From: Isoetes taiwanensis
Taxonomy: Eukaryota > Streptophyta > Lycopodiopsida > Isoetales > Isoetaceae
DNA: 64,000 bases
Direction: 5' to 3'
Assembly (NCBI GenBank): GCA_021234155.1
Contig: JAJEKV010000064.1
Location: forward strand, 8,062,001 to 8,126,000
Below, piece by piece: positions 24,307-35,864 of this stretch. Positions within the stretch are counted from its first letter, which is position 1, and each line of letters starts with the position of its first letter. A program made the position numbers and the translations under genes. The notes below the pieces were generated by a model. It made no database searches and was not told where the DNA came from. It was given only the letters and a program-made list of their open reading frames with translations.

Positions 24307-24765
24307 TTGGGCATGTCTACCCTCCAATCCGTTGGCTCAAGATGTATTTTCACATCTTGGTTCAACATCATCTCTCGGCAAATGTGGTCGAACTATGATC
24401 TTTTTGAGATTCGACATGGATTTCTGTTTCGCGACGGGTTTTTGTATGTTCCAGATGATGCTTCTCGACTTCGGATTCTTCAGGTCTGTCATGACTCAGC
24501 TATGGCTGGACAAGCTCTTGAACTTATTAGTCGGGAGTACTGGTGGCCTGGGCTTCGCCGCTCTATCGAAGTTTTTATTCGATCATGTGATATCTGCTAT
24601 CGAGCAAAGGTTCCGAGACATCTTTTTCATATCTTCCGTAACCACTGCCTATTCCAGATGGTCCTTGGAAGAGTATTTCTGTGGATTATTTCGGAGCTGC
24701 CACTCTCTCGGGGACATTGTTGACCCTCAACCTAGCTTAAATGATCAAATGATTGTGACTTATTG
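24307..24765 (+). pseudogene. Gypsy integrase N-terminal zinc-binding region
   Basis: Contains RILQVCHDSAMAG, ISREYWWPGLRRSIEVFIRS and CDICYRAK, an H-H-C-C zinc-binding module. The second His region is disturbed (AGQALEL). Homology fades after a degenerate SVDY-like start of the catalytic core near 24680, so most of the core is missing. Confidence 0.82.
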
Positions 24766-25044
24766 AGATGGATTTGTTTCTCTGGCTCCGAATGCTCTCA
24801 CAAACAGAGAAAAGTGTGTAGGGTGTTGTGTATAAGTCTTGACTAAGTTAGAGCTCAAGCAGTGAGATATTCAAGCTCAAACTTGGATCAAAACTTAGTC
24901 AATACGATTCAAACTGCAAAAACAGTGATCAGAAATAAAGATTTTGAGTTGTAGAGCGAGTTTCTTGAAGTTTCCAAAATAAATGTGTAGCAAAGATAGT
25001 TAAGGAGGAAGATAAGTAATCAAAACCTAGTTTGAATTACTCTT

Positions 25045-25075
<31 letters not shown>

Positions 25076-27000
25076 TTGCAAAAATACTGTCAAGAACAGT
25101 AGCAGGCAAAACACTGAATTTGGCAGATTTAGCTTGGAGTGATATTTTTTGGAATTTTCAATGCACACAGGTGAAAAAAGTGCAAATAGTGATGGCAACT
25201 TGCCAAAAACAATTTGGGACAAATGGGAATTTACTGGAAATTTTTGAGGAAGCAAAAATGCTTGAATTTGTATCAGAGATAATTTTTGAGAACTTGATCG
25301 CAGTTTTTCATTGATATGAAGGTAATAAGTCATAACATCATAATTGTGAAAGAAATCAGTCCTTCAAACAACATAAAAAGGTCACTCATAAGTTAATCAT
25401 AGAATAATCATAAGAAATTCAATCAGATCTTTGTGATTCTGATTGAGGAATGCACTAGATGCTTCAATGGTCCCTAAATCTTGTTCAACAAGTAATCAGA
25501 GATCTTCTGAGCGCGTCTGGGCCTTGAAAACTTTTCAAAAAATGATCACTCCAGTATCTAGTTCGTGATTTATCAGTTCTAGCATCTTAGCCGTAAGTTT
25601 AGGCTCAATATATATGGCTTATAGGTGGGAATCCAAGTTTAGATAGAATGCAGAGCTTAAGGGTTTGATTCCGGCGTGATTTCAGCAGATTCCCCGAGTT
25701 TAGGGTTCTCCAACCACATTTTTTCAGAAATGGCACGATAAGATCCTGTATTTCCAAGAATTCATGCTGAGAATATACTGTATTTTGATTTTTAAAAAAC
25801 TTCGGCCATGGTATTAAAAGCCACCTTAGGAAATAATGATAGGGCTCTAATATTTTAACCATGGGGGAAGTACCATAGATTTGAAAAAAGGAGCATGGAA
25901 TCTTTTCAACGCATCTTTTGGTTTTGGACCTATGCTGGAATATGCCATAGGAATATGTGTAAGCACAATAGGCTAGTCCATTATGATACATAAAATTTGA
26001 AGTAGGTTAAGGATATTTTTATGGGGAATGGCACAAAAAAATAGTTAATGGTAGCAATATGAGAGTAAATGGAAAAGATGGCAAACAAGCAAATAGACGA
26101 AATGTTGGTAAAGACCAACATTGCATACCAAGATCTTTCAAACTTTGACCTAGTCCTTCAGAAAAACTTGACCTAGTCTTAATGCATAGACCAAACAAGA
26201 AAATGGCTGGTCCCCTCAGCCATAGGATGCCAAAAATGAGTGCAAGGAGGGATCTTCAACATATGCCAATGCCTCCAAATGGTATAGAGTGCAAATATGA
26301 TGAGATGAGTGTGAGTATGACAGTGGTGTGATGTGAATGGAGTGTGTATATGGAAAATGGTGAAAATGTGATGCGAATGAAGTGTAAATGATAGAATATA
26401 ATGTGTTTTGAAGATATATGACAGAATGAGTGTAGAAATGAGATGTATGGTGATTATGATATGGAAGATATGGAGGATGTGTATGTAGATGAAGTGAGAC
26501 AAGTGTGTTGATGCCATGAACTCGCCAAAACAAGAAAAAGTGTGGTTCTTAACTTGATCATACTGAGAGGGCAACTCTGCTATTAAAGTGCCTTTGGGAG
26601 GTGAATGCAAGAGTAAAAGGCTAAGATGGCTTGCAAGACTACTTGAGACATATGAATAAAGATGGATCAAGAGTGCATCTGCCATGGAAACACAGAAACG
26701 CATTGAGAATGAAATCAGAATCTCTTTATGGGCTATAAGGGTAGCTCATGTTCTGCACACATATAAAAGAGGAAGCAGAGGCTTGATGATGGTGGCCAGA
26801 ATCATTCAGCAGGTGAATATATATGAACTGGTGATCATGCATATGACACTTGATGAGGGCATTAGTAACCAGTCTTGTTCTGAACTTGTTTAATTCTATA
26901 TCCTCAATAGTCTTGCTTGCTGCAAACATAACCTCATCAAAAAATTAACAAAGACTAAGTAAAATCCAAGTTATCTATTCTACTTCTAGTCTAAATTTAC
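24766..27000. other. AT-rich stretch with no supported gene
   Basis: Holds an 11-bp inverted repeat (24839-24849 TTGACTAAGTT with 24892-24902), a run of 25 T at 25043-25067, and a G/T/A-rich low-complexity block at 26230-26540. The long minus-strand frame through that block is His/Thr/Ile-rich and reflects composition. Part may be the 3' LTR of the gypsy remnant to the right, but no LTR pair was seen. Confidence 0.5.
25043..25067. repeat. Homopolymer run, 25 T
   Basis: Uninterrupted T25, i.e. A25 on the minus strand. This could be the tail of an old minus-strand retroposed sequence. No target-site duplication was identified. Confidence 0.9.
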
Positions 27001-27007
27001 TGAACTT

Positions 27008-27262
27008 TTAAGCCATAAAAAGAGACAAGCATACATGCTGGTCCCAGTACCTCTTCAAGTGAATAATGTTGATTGGATTTGGCAATGGCACACCTGAGAT
27101 CATTTCTTTCAGCGCTCTTGACTTGTTCCACTTTAGGACAAGTTCCCCTGCTTTGAAAGTGCCCTGTATTTTATGAGCAGCCTTGAAATCAGCTAAATCC
27201 TTGGCTTTTTTCAGCAAGTTAGCATTCTCAGCTTCTATTCTGTACTCACCTAGATGTAACAC
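27008..27262 (-). pseudogene. Gypsy integrase C-terminal segment
   Basis: Contains AHKIQGTFKAGELVLKWNKS, resembling the post-core FKxGDLVLKW segment of gypsy integrases, and a C-terminal HLKRYW. About 660 bases separate it from the integrase core, which lies in another frame. Confidence 0.7.
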
Positions 27263-27922
27263 GGATCTAGCCTTTCCTGCAATGCATTTTCAAAAGGCAA
27301 GCATAACTTATGGGCTAACCTTAGAGATGGAAGTTCAAGCTCAATTGGGAGCACAACTTCGATGCCATAAACTAAGTTGAATGGTGTATGGTTGGTTGCT
27401 GCTTTGATAGTGACTCTATCAAAGCTAATCTTTCTTGTTATCCTCGGCCGTTTTTTGTGAAATGCCCTTCAAAACTTTGTTAGTAGCTTCTGCTTGACCA
27501 TTGCCCTATGGATAATATGAAGAGCTTTAGTGTGGGGCAAAAGTATGCTGGTGGGTATCAAAAAAACGCGGCCCCAGCACTTAGATCAGCACCCTGGATG
27601 TACTATTCTATCATAGTATTCCATTTGTCAGTCATTGGAGCTGTTACATATTTCTATTGATTACCTAATTACCATGTGCTAGTACCAGTAACACCCTAAA
27701 CAAGCTGCCATATGGGGTGCTATATGAGTCTTTTTCGTATCGTCCGGACCATGCTTTTGGACCCAATATGAAGATACTTTTTGTGTGTTTGACTTTGAGA
27801 ATGGTCAACAGATTAAAGATAACTTCATTCACAAAAGGTGTACCCTATCAGAATGCAACTTAAAGGAAATACCAAACCTAGACCAGACATGTTCATGTAG
27901 AAACCGTGTAGTTGTGATGTCA

Positions 27923-28396
27923 TTACCTTGCCTTAAAGGTATAGCTTCTGCCCATTTGGTAAAGTAATCCAATTATATGTTGATGTTGACCTGCAGAAGG
28001 AGGGTTAATGGGACCCATATAATCCAATCCCCATACTTGAAATGGTCTTGGAGAGACAATAGGATTTAGGGCTGCTAGAAGAAGAATCCTTTTGCCAAAG
28101 ATTTGACACTTAATAATGTCATAACAGTCTCCGAAAATTGTAGGCCAATAGTAACCAGACATGAGGATCTTTTTTGCTGTGGTATCTCCATCAAAGTAAC
28201 CTCCACAAATGCCTTTGTGCATTTCCTTGATGATCAGGGCAGCTTCCTCCTCCTTAACACATCTTAGCAGAACTCCATCTCTGTTCACTTTGCACAAGAC
28301 ATCCTCAATCATCTTGAATTGCCTACACCTTTCCTTGAACCTCCTTTGTTGACTTGGGGTCAAAACTGGTGGCATCTCTTGACGCTTTATTAGCAT
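27923..28396 (-). pseudogene. Gypsy integrase zinc-binding region and start of core
   Basis: A 157-residue frame with EMHKGICGGYFDGDTTAKKI, MSGYYWPTIFGDCYD, then PFQVWGLDYMGPINPPS, where the Asp of GLDYMG is the first catalytic acid. The second Cys pair of the zinc module reads KCQIFGKR, so one Cys appears lost. The rest of the core has decayed. Confidence 0.82.
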
Positions 28397-28681
28397 TTGC
28401 TTGCGTATGTACCCAAAGAAATACTCAAGTGTAGACTTAGTTGCATGAAAAACATATTAAGGGGTATAGAATATGTATAAAAATATGTAAAGAAGTTGAA
28501 TGTGTGAGGAGAATACACATAAAAGTTTACTAATTTCTCTGTAGAAAAGTTTTATGGAGTATATATGCAGGGGGATGGATAAGAGTATGAAACGGGGTGT
28601 TCTGTTACAAAAGTGATAAATAAGGGGTTTTTACCTGACCCCATCTTCGCAGATGGCAGGTGAATCCCTGGGATCCCTCTA

Positions 28682-29860
28682 TCACCCATCTCTCACTGAC
28701 TTTTGGCACATATAGCCGCGATCGCATGAGTTTTTTTCGTGTACACTGCCATATTTCTCAGTCCATGTTCCAATCTGTAGAATATCTGGATCATATGACA
28801 ATTTGAGCCCTTGGGACATAATGCTGCTTAAAAGCTTTGGCAAATTTCTTAAATTTGCAGCTATTTCTACTAAGGACATGTGCTTTCTCATACCCCTCTA
28901 CTATGTTCTTGCTGCTCCTTTAAGATTAGTAGTTGCAACTATGCCCTTATCCTCATGTTTCATCTCGTAAGCATTACCATATTCTCTCATTTCATCGAGC
29001 CATGCTTTTCCTTCCATCTCTGATCTTTTGTTACATGAGAACCGTTCTAGTCTACGTGCTTTTCACATGTTACTCATTGCTAAGTCGACCTTTTTGATAG
29101 TCTGATTTTTTATTGGCCGTGTCCCTGTTGGGTCTCCCTCTAGAGGTTCCGTCTTCCTCACTTTCACCCTTTTTTTTCTGATTTCGTATTTGACTTCGAG
29201 GTTCAGAGGTCAAATATGAGCTAGAAGATTTGCGGTAGCTCTTGAGGTGCTGGTTGTGCCTGTGTAACTGAACATTAGCATCCCTTGAGTTTGCAGCTCT
29301 TTTTCTCAACAATACCCCTATTTCTTGTATGTCCAATCTCATCTGGAATATTTCCTCCTCGGGCGTGCCATGCCTCTATTACTAAACAGGTTCTTCAATT
29401 GCCATTAAGACCTTAGGGTTTGATTGATTGACTAAAAGCAAAATCTGTGCAGCATCTTGGCCATTGATATTATAATATTCATCCTAAACCTTTACGTTAC
29501 ATCAAGAGGACGCTCGACAGTTCTCATAAAGGATGGTGGGCATGGCAATGACCTCACTTATGGTTTATCGAACTCTTCTGGTGGATTTTTTTAGCAGGCT
29601 TGCCTAAATCCCCCGATAATAGTTCCTACAATTCTAGCCTATCCATATTGCTTGCAACATCAGCCTAATTTAACCTAAACCATTGGATATCAAATAATTT
29701 CTCATCAATGGTTGAGGAAATGAAGGAAAATCCAAAAATTCACTTCAATGAGTTCCGACATCTTTCACTAAATTGTATCTTAGATGGAGAAAAACGACGA
29801 CATCATTGTCTTTAGTTGTCATGTTAGAAGCGGAGAACTCCTTCGTGATCGTTCCACTTT
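28682..29860 (-). pseudogene. Gypsy gag-like remnant
   Basis: Scattered minus-strand frames include a basic, charged segment (29070-29342; SRGRPNRDTANKKSDYQKGR). Nearby, QMRLDIQEIGVLLRKR-like sequence precedes it. Stops are frequent. The assignment rests on charge, order relative to integrase and weak gag-like composition. Confidence 0.45.
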
Positions 29861-29962
29861 CTAAGATTGGCGAGATGCATACCCAATTCGTTGTATATCG
29901 CTTGATACAGAAACAACGTCCTGGAGACCATGAGTAAAGTCTTCTCGAGTCTTTCTAATTTT

Positions 29963-30117
29963 GAATGTTCCCTTGATCAATCTTTTTTCTAACTTTTTGG
30001 GTTGAATGTTCCCTTGATCAATCTTTTTTCTAACTTTTTGGGACCATGGCTTCTCGACTCTACACCAAAATATACAATTCACTTGGTTCACATCACTCAC
30101 TTGGTTCACATCACTCA
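29963..30117. repeat. Two short tandem duplications
   Basis: A 41-base unit beginning GAATGTTCCCTTGATC at 29963 is repeated directly at 30004. Just beyond, an 18-base CACTTGGTTCACATCACT unit is repeated near 30080-30117. Confidence 0.9.
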
Positions 30118-30120
30118 ATC

Positions 30121-30832
30121 ACTCAGAGGTGGAGGTTAGTTTTGGTAACTCCATTAAAGATCCTACACAATAATTAACCCTAGGAAGTTCTATCAGATGC
30201 AGGAGCTAATTAGTTCGCTTTCTTCTCTTCTCATTCTTCAGCTATTGGATCAGCCAAAGCTTTAGTGCATATTCAAACATACTGCAGTGTCCCAGGAATC
30301 GTGGTCGAGCATAGCCTTGTTGGGTTAAAATTTCAGATCTTTCTATCTGTTATTAGACAGATCTAAGCTCATTTTGCCTCTTGATAGGAGGCTTCTTATT
30401 GAATTTTCGTCCTTGTGGAACAAAAATAAAAGTCAATTATTTTATCGTCTTGGTTCTCTGGCAATATTGATGGCAGAATTCTACTGTTTGAACTGCCAAT
30501 ACAACCAGCATCAATGCTTTGCATGTGGAAACTTGAAATTTCTGAAGGCAAATTGAAGGAGTGATGTTAGGATTATTATTATGGGAACCTATTTATATGG
30601 AGTGCAATCAGATGCCTTCTCTTAATAACAGAAGCACCTTGTGCTTGAATGTGAAGAATCAAATTGAAATGGCCAACAGATATGAGAAGATCCAAAGATC
30701 TTGGAGAAATAAATACAGATTCAATGAAAGAATCCACATACTGTACAAATCTCTGAATTTATCTATAACGTATGTTTGAATACGTGTAGATGTATGACCA
30801 CTATATGAATGGCCCCTTTGATTTTGCAAAGC
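30121..30832. other. Intergenic stretch downstream of the transporter gene
   Basis: Short frames only. It would contain the 3' UTR and polyadenylation region of the minus-strand transporter gene next to 30833. I see no other feature. Confidence 0.5.
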
Positions 30833-32626
30833 CTAGACCTCATTTTCTGGATCAGATGCTTTTGCCCGAAAACTTTTGTAGAACTTCATGGTCATAATGG
30901 ATAGAATCAGGCTGATGATGCAGCCAAAGAAACAGCAGGCTGCCATGATAATGAAGGTATTCCGGTAACAGATGGAACCATGGCAGTCTAGATCAGATTT
31001 TGAGGAAAAAGCATGTGATGATCCCTTAGAAGAAAGACCATGCTGTTTCCTTGCTTCACTGTCATATAGAGTTCCAGCAACTCTAACAGATAATAAGTAG
31101 GTGCCTAGAGGACTGGCCAAAATTCCAACGTTATATAACGTTCCAAAGTACTTTAGGCCAAAAACCTCAGAGATGATAGCAAATACAACTGACATTGTGC
31201 CTCCGAAACACATGCCAATCAATATAGATCCTAGATACAGAGCTCCAGGAAGTGCAAATCCAAGGTAGAGGTGTCCAGAAGACATGATTCCCAAAATCAG
31301 ACTTAAGAAAAATGGCCTTGGCACGCCATATCTTTGCATGCAAATTTCTGAAATAAATCCAAACCCAACTCTGCCAAAGAAGTTCCAAATGCTAAGAAGG
31401 GATTGGAAAGTGGTTACCTGGTGCTGAGAATATCCTAATGAGGATCCAATTTGGCCCAAGTTGTCTATTGCCATGAGACCTGATCCAAGACCTGCAGTTG
31501 TTGTAATAAAAACAATCCATAGGTCAATGCTCGTAAGCGCTTGGAGGATTGTATAGTCGTCTCCTCTCTTTGGTCTGTACCGTAATTCCTTATAGAACTT
31601 TGAGAGCAATTTCTTCATACTCATAGACTTTACTGCTGTGTCTGATGCATCACTTGCATCATCTTTCATCACGTCTTTGCCGGATTCTGTGCTTCTAACC
31701 TTTTCTTTTGAATCTTTGTCCCCATTCAAGTCCCCATTTAGGACTTCAGAGTTTTGAATATGGGACATTTGTGTTCCTTCAGGTGATCCGAGCCTCATGG
31801 CTTTCCATTTCCCTGACTCGGATTGAAATACGACAAGTACCGGAAGTGCTAGAATTAATATCATGATCACCATAAGGGCGATATTAGTGGGCCTGTGCAC
31901 TTTGGTCAGATTTTGTGCCAAAATGACGGCCAGGAGAAAGAATGCAAGAATTAAAGATGTACCCAAGAAAATGTAGAACTTCTTGAGCTCGTTCTTTTCC
32001 TCATCTGCTGGAAGTGGCCTGATGTAGAACATAAACAGTAAGAACATGCCTGCAGGAAACCAGGCTACAACAAGGATAAAAGCAGTTGGATTATCGCCAT
32101 AAATGGCTCTATAAACTTGGGTCAACATTGCCCCACTTAATCCAACAAAACCTTTCAGCAGGCCTATCACAATTCCTCTGTTTCGAGGAAAATTTTTCAC
32201 ACAGGTGACTATAACTGCAGTACTCACAAACGCGCCGGAAGACGCTCCCACCCAAAGATAAAGGCACATTTGCCATACTTCTGGGCGGGCAATTCTTTCA
32301 GTGACGGACAACCAAGTCATGATATAGCCGAATACGTTGAAGATGGCTCCCAATAACAGCACAGGCCAAGCTCCGGTAAAATCATAAAGAATACCGGCAA
32401 TCACTCCTATGTTGGCACCCAAATCCTTAAAAAACCCAATTGTATTCACCGTTTCCTGGTCATATTTCAGAACAGTCTTCAGCTTGGTAGAATAAATGGA
32501 ATAACTGTATAAGGCACCAGCGCAGGACATTATGAAGAAAGAAGCCACCAGCATCATCCATCGGCTTTGCAGGAGGCCTTTGGCCTGCAAAAACCGCATG
32601 CCGGATCTAGAAATCCGGTAAGACAT
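30833..32626 (-). CDS. Nodulin-like/NFD4-type major facilitator transporter, 597 aa
   Basis: An intact single-exon gene for a plant MFS membrane protein with an N-terminal Nodulin-like half and a C-terminal NFD4-type half. I chose the ATG at 32626 (MSYRISRSG) because the open frame upstream of it is UTR-like and the transporter homology starts just after (LLQSRWMMLVASFFIMSCAG). Landmarks include GFFKDLGANIGVIAGI, NFPRNRGIVIGLLKGFVGLS, TSIDLWIVFITTTAGLGSG and RVGFGFISE. About twelve membrane helices are predictable by eye, with a long polar loop (about residues 280-355, NGDLNGDKDSKEKVRS) between the halves. Length is normal for the family. Family members are linked to transport at various cell membranes; the substrate here is unknown. 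Confidence 0.93.
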   Translation of the reverse strand: MSYRISRSGMRFLQAKGLLQSRWMMLVASFFIMSCAGALYSYSIYSTKLKTVLKYDQETVNTIGFFKDLGANIGVIAGILYDFTGAWPVLLLGAIFNVFGYIMTWLSVTERIARPEVWQMCLYLWVGASSGAFVSTAVIVTCVKNFPRNRGIVIGLLKGFVGLSGAMLTQVYRAIYGDNPTAFILVVAWFPAGMFLLFMFYIRPLPADEEKNELKKFYIFLGTSLILAFFLLAVILAQNLTKVHRPTNIALMVIMILILALPVLVVFQSESGKWKAMRLGSPEGTQMSHIQNSEVLNGDLNGDKDSKEKVRSTESGKDVMKDDASDASDTAVKSMSMKKLLSKFYKELRYRPKRGDDYTILQALTSIDLWIVFITTTAGLGSGLMAIDNLGQIGSSLGYSQHQVTTFQSLLSIWNFFGRVGFGFISEICMQRYGVPRPFFLSLILGIMSSGHLYLGFALPGALYLGSILIGMCFGGTMSVVFAIISEVFGLKYFGTLYNVGILASPLGTYLLSVRVAGTLYDSEARKQHGLSSKGSSHAFSSKSDLDCHGSICYRNTFIIMAACCFFGCIISLILSIMTMKFYKSFRAKASDPENEV

Positions 32627-32821
32627 TTTCGATCTTCTCAAGATTATAAACAGATTACTTATGGTAGCAAACTCCGGCAAAGATAGAGAGTTCTTGACAG
32701 AGAAAGATGGTGTGAAATCATGCACTAAAGATTTCTTGACAGAAGGGAGCGCCGGAAAGCGCATACACAACACAATCAGAGGTTCGCTATGGCGAAATAG
32801 TAACTTTTTCTTTTGTTTGTT

Positions 32822-32855
32822 CTTCAACCTTGAAGGGCGCCCATCAAGGTTGAAG
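32822..32855. promoter_or_regulatory. Perfect 12-bp hairpin upstream of the transporter ATG
   Basis: CTTCAACCTTGA at 32822-32833 pairs with TCAAGGTTGAAG at 32844-32855 across a 10-base GC-rich loop. It lies about 200 bases upstream of the chosen start. If transcribed it would form a stable 5' UTR stem. A role is inferred only from its position. Confidence 0.6.
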
Positions 32856-33639
32856 GTTACTTTAAAGAAGCCAAATACGTTGACGCATAAAATCACAGCT
32901 GTGGTCTTATTTTTCTTTTGGGGTCATTCCTTTTCTTGACGCGTCTTATTTTTTTTTCGTCATCACGTTCTGGAGTAAGGTTTAACCATTGGGAAAAAAA
33001 CCAAATATTTGTTGACCCAGAATATAATTTTGTTTTATAGACTATTATACTTTGGCTTCCTCCTCACTTTCTGACATATTGCATGGACCTTTGACCTTTG
33101 GCTTGGATGCATTGTGTGAAGGGGCCCAACCCATAGCCCACATGCAAGAACTGATAGAAACTCGGGTCGGGACACTCTTTCTCCCGAGCTGATATATCAC
33201 ATTATCATGTCCTAATTATGCGCACCTAATTACCTAATTATGTCCTAATTATCATGTCCTCATCAAGTTAATTCTCACTTTCCGCCCCGTCTCCATCACG
33301 TTAATGCCAAAGGTGGAAAAGTGAGATGAGCATTGATTATTTCCATTGAGACCAAATCCATGTTTCAAACATATTTCTAATGCAAGAGATCTAAATCAAT
33401 GTCACATCTTTAATGTATGACACTATGGTCATGACTTACTTTTGAAGGTTGGTAAAACTATTGACAAAAACAACCAATTAGAGGACATGGGATGCAATGC
33501 CTTACCATTATCTAGTGAAGATACAACACTAGCGTGTAACAACATAGGTTGAAATTCTTGACAACTTCAAGTATTTAATTCTCACTTAATAATGGCCATA
33601 GTCTAAGTAAAAGACATAGATATATACTTCCCTGCTAAG

Positions 33640-33755
33640 GGGGGGTTTTTTAATCCGGGTAACAACGGGCTTGTTGCACCCGTGTAATTTGGGTCCCATA
33701 GGCCGATTGGCCTCCGCGGATGATAAAAGAACCTTCCTTCCTTCCTTCCTTCTTG
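33640..33755 (+). mobile_element. 3' end fragment of a LINE with CTTC-repeat tail
   Basis: A short block ending TTGGCCTCCGCGGATGATAA and then a CTTCC repeat. It resembles the end of the LINE at 35957-37330 (TTGGCCTCCGCGGACGTTAA then CTTCC repeats). This looks like a severely 5'-truncated insertion of the same family. Confidence 0.7.
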
Positions 33756-35864
33756 CTATCTACGAAGTTGTTACTCATGCTTCTATTAGTAACAAATGTC
33801 TATAATAATCATTTGCGTCCATACAGATAATTCTAGGATGCCTATTATTTAATTTTGGTGTTTTGATAATATAGGATGCCACTACAACAAAAACATAAAA
33901 GAATTATGACATGTGCCCTGATAAAGCTTCCAGTGTACACAGTTGTGACATTAATAAATGAATCTTAGTTTGAACGAAATTTTGGAAATTATAGTAAAGA
34001 ACATTTTCTAAAATATCAGTTAGCAATCATCAAAGTGACTAAACCAATATTTTTCCTTCAAAATCTTGTTCCATTTTATTGACATTTTTGTTATTAATTC
34101 ATGCCCTCAATGATCACCTCTTTTTGAGCTTATTACAATCATATTGGGCGCATTTTTTCACGTTTTGGATTTAATTAATTTATGATCATGAAACTTTCAC
34201 TTCATTCTCTTCTTTTTGTCAGACAGATAAATACGTCATCACAGGCTAATCCTATTTGGCACACCATGTTGTACAAACATTATCATGACATGTATCGTCT
34301 TATCATTACCTATATGATGCAGTGTATTTTCTATTTGTATATTTGGAGTCTAATATTTCTAGGCAGAGAAGAGCCCTAGGCCTTGATACGTAATTCTTTC
34401 TGGCCATCCTCAAAAATTTATAAGGAAAATTTATATGCGTGACACATCATCAACAGGGGAGGAATTGATAAATTCCATCGAGATTCAATCTTTAATTCCC
34501 TTTGAAGGCAAGAAAAGAATTCATCTGTGATGGAAAATCTCTGGATACCTTTGCTTCCTAATCTTGATTTCCAATGAAGAAACTTCTGCTTCAAATCCAT
34601 CACTTTCCAGTGACGATGATAGTTGGATTGAGGAAAAGTGACAAGAGTTTTCTTAAAGAGGGGTTTGTGGAGCACAGATTTGTGTGAAGAACTGATGAGC
34701 ATTGACGAATCAAGCAGGCCAGCCAGTTCTACGCAAGATAGTTCCCCATTTTTCTAGCACGTAGTTTATGCCAGATTTAGACAACTCTGTAATTAGCTTA
34801 GCTCCATTTTAGCCTGCATCAAGCTTAAGCTCCTTTTCGATGTTCTAGCTCGTTTCATCGGTGGTAAGTTTCTTTCTAAGCTATTCTTTCTAAGATAAGT
34901 GGTAAAAATACTATCTATCTATCTCATTGAATTTGTGCTTAGCCGATATAAATGCGATAATGGTGAAAATAATTAGGACCAACACAATCTTTTGATTTGA
35001 TTGTATATTATCTCTTTTATGCTGATCCATGCTTATGTTGATTTGATTATCACGTATACTTCATGTTGAAGGCAGCATATCGTGGAATAAAGGTTAGGCA
35101 AATAGAAGAGACGTTCTATAACATTTTTATTGTTATAACGTCGAATGCCTGAGGTAAATGATGCAAAACCTGTTCTATTTTTGTTGTTCTAGTATTGAGT
35201 TCACATTGACATTGGTAAATGCAGAAGATAAATCATGCAAAAATTGATTGATTGCAATTTGCAATAGATGTATTGACTAGGCTGAAAAATTTATTCGTAG
35301 AGCTATGTCATCTAATTACAATCCTTTTTTGGTGACCATACTAATCTCATTTTATGCTTGGTAATGCATGAATGTGGTAGAATGCCTAGAACAACATAAT
35401 ATGTCTTGATACATTCATATTGAAATGATCCCAAGGACAATAATAAGAAAACATTAGTGGCTTTTAGCTGTAATACGGAGGCTTCAAGGAAAGATCCTTA
35501 CCCTTAAAAAAAGGCATTTTCTTGATGACATTTTTCAGATGGCAACATGTATTTCTTTAATAGCACTAACTTTTAAGCTAAATTTAATCTCCATTCATGA
35601 TAATTACAGAATTAGCTACAAAAGGATGGATTTCAAAGGTTGGCTAAATGTTTTCTCTTGGTTATAAGCTAGAAGTAACATACTTCTAGACTGCTTCCAA
35701 TTATATATACAATCAAAATAATAGATATAATTATGTTTATATATACAATAAAAATAATGGATTGTTTGTATGAAATCCATACCCCTCAACAAATATTTCC
35801 AGCCCACTCGAATAATAAGCCTTGAGGCACAACCTACCTAAAATAAACAATATCAACAACAATA
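33756..35864. other. AT-rich intergenic stretch, no supported gene
   Basis: Open frames are short and of biased composition. A CACTACAACAAAAAC word at 33883 recalls a CACTA or MITE end, but no partner terminus is visible. Nothing else stands out. Confidence 0.5.

Larger units (their letters stand above)
22290..24765 (+). mobile_element. Ty3/gypsy element remnant, plus strand, RT deleted
   Basis: gag, CCHC knuckle, protease, RNase H tail and integrase remnants follow in normal gypsy order. Little space remains between protease (to 23701) and the RNase H tail (from 23925), so the RT domain is missing. Frameshifts and stops are frequent. LTRs were not located; the left side meets the reversed DIRS terminal fragment. 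Confidence 0.85.
27008..30120 (-). mobile_element. Ty3/gypsy remnant, minus strand
   Basis: Reading on the minus strand from 30120 downward, gag-like debris (about 29860-28682) is followed by integrase (28396-27923) and the integrase C-terminus (27262-27008). RT and RNase H are missing. It is a different family from both other gypsy elements here, judging by the integrase sequence. No LTRs were recognised. Confidence 0.75.

Noticed and set aside
26179-26703. 174-aa minus-strand frame (His/Ile/Thr-rich)
   Set aside because: It follows a low-complexity G/T/A-rich stretch and has no domain, splice context or homologous copy.
33883-33920. CACTACAACAAAAAC as a CACTA or MITE terminus
   Set aside because: No matching inverted end, subterminal repeats or target duplication could be found within several kilobases.
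34418-34702. 94-aa minus-strand frame in the intergenic region
   Set aside because: No recognisable domain, splice context or second copy; open by chance in AT-rich sequence.
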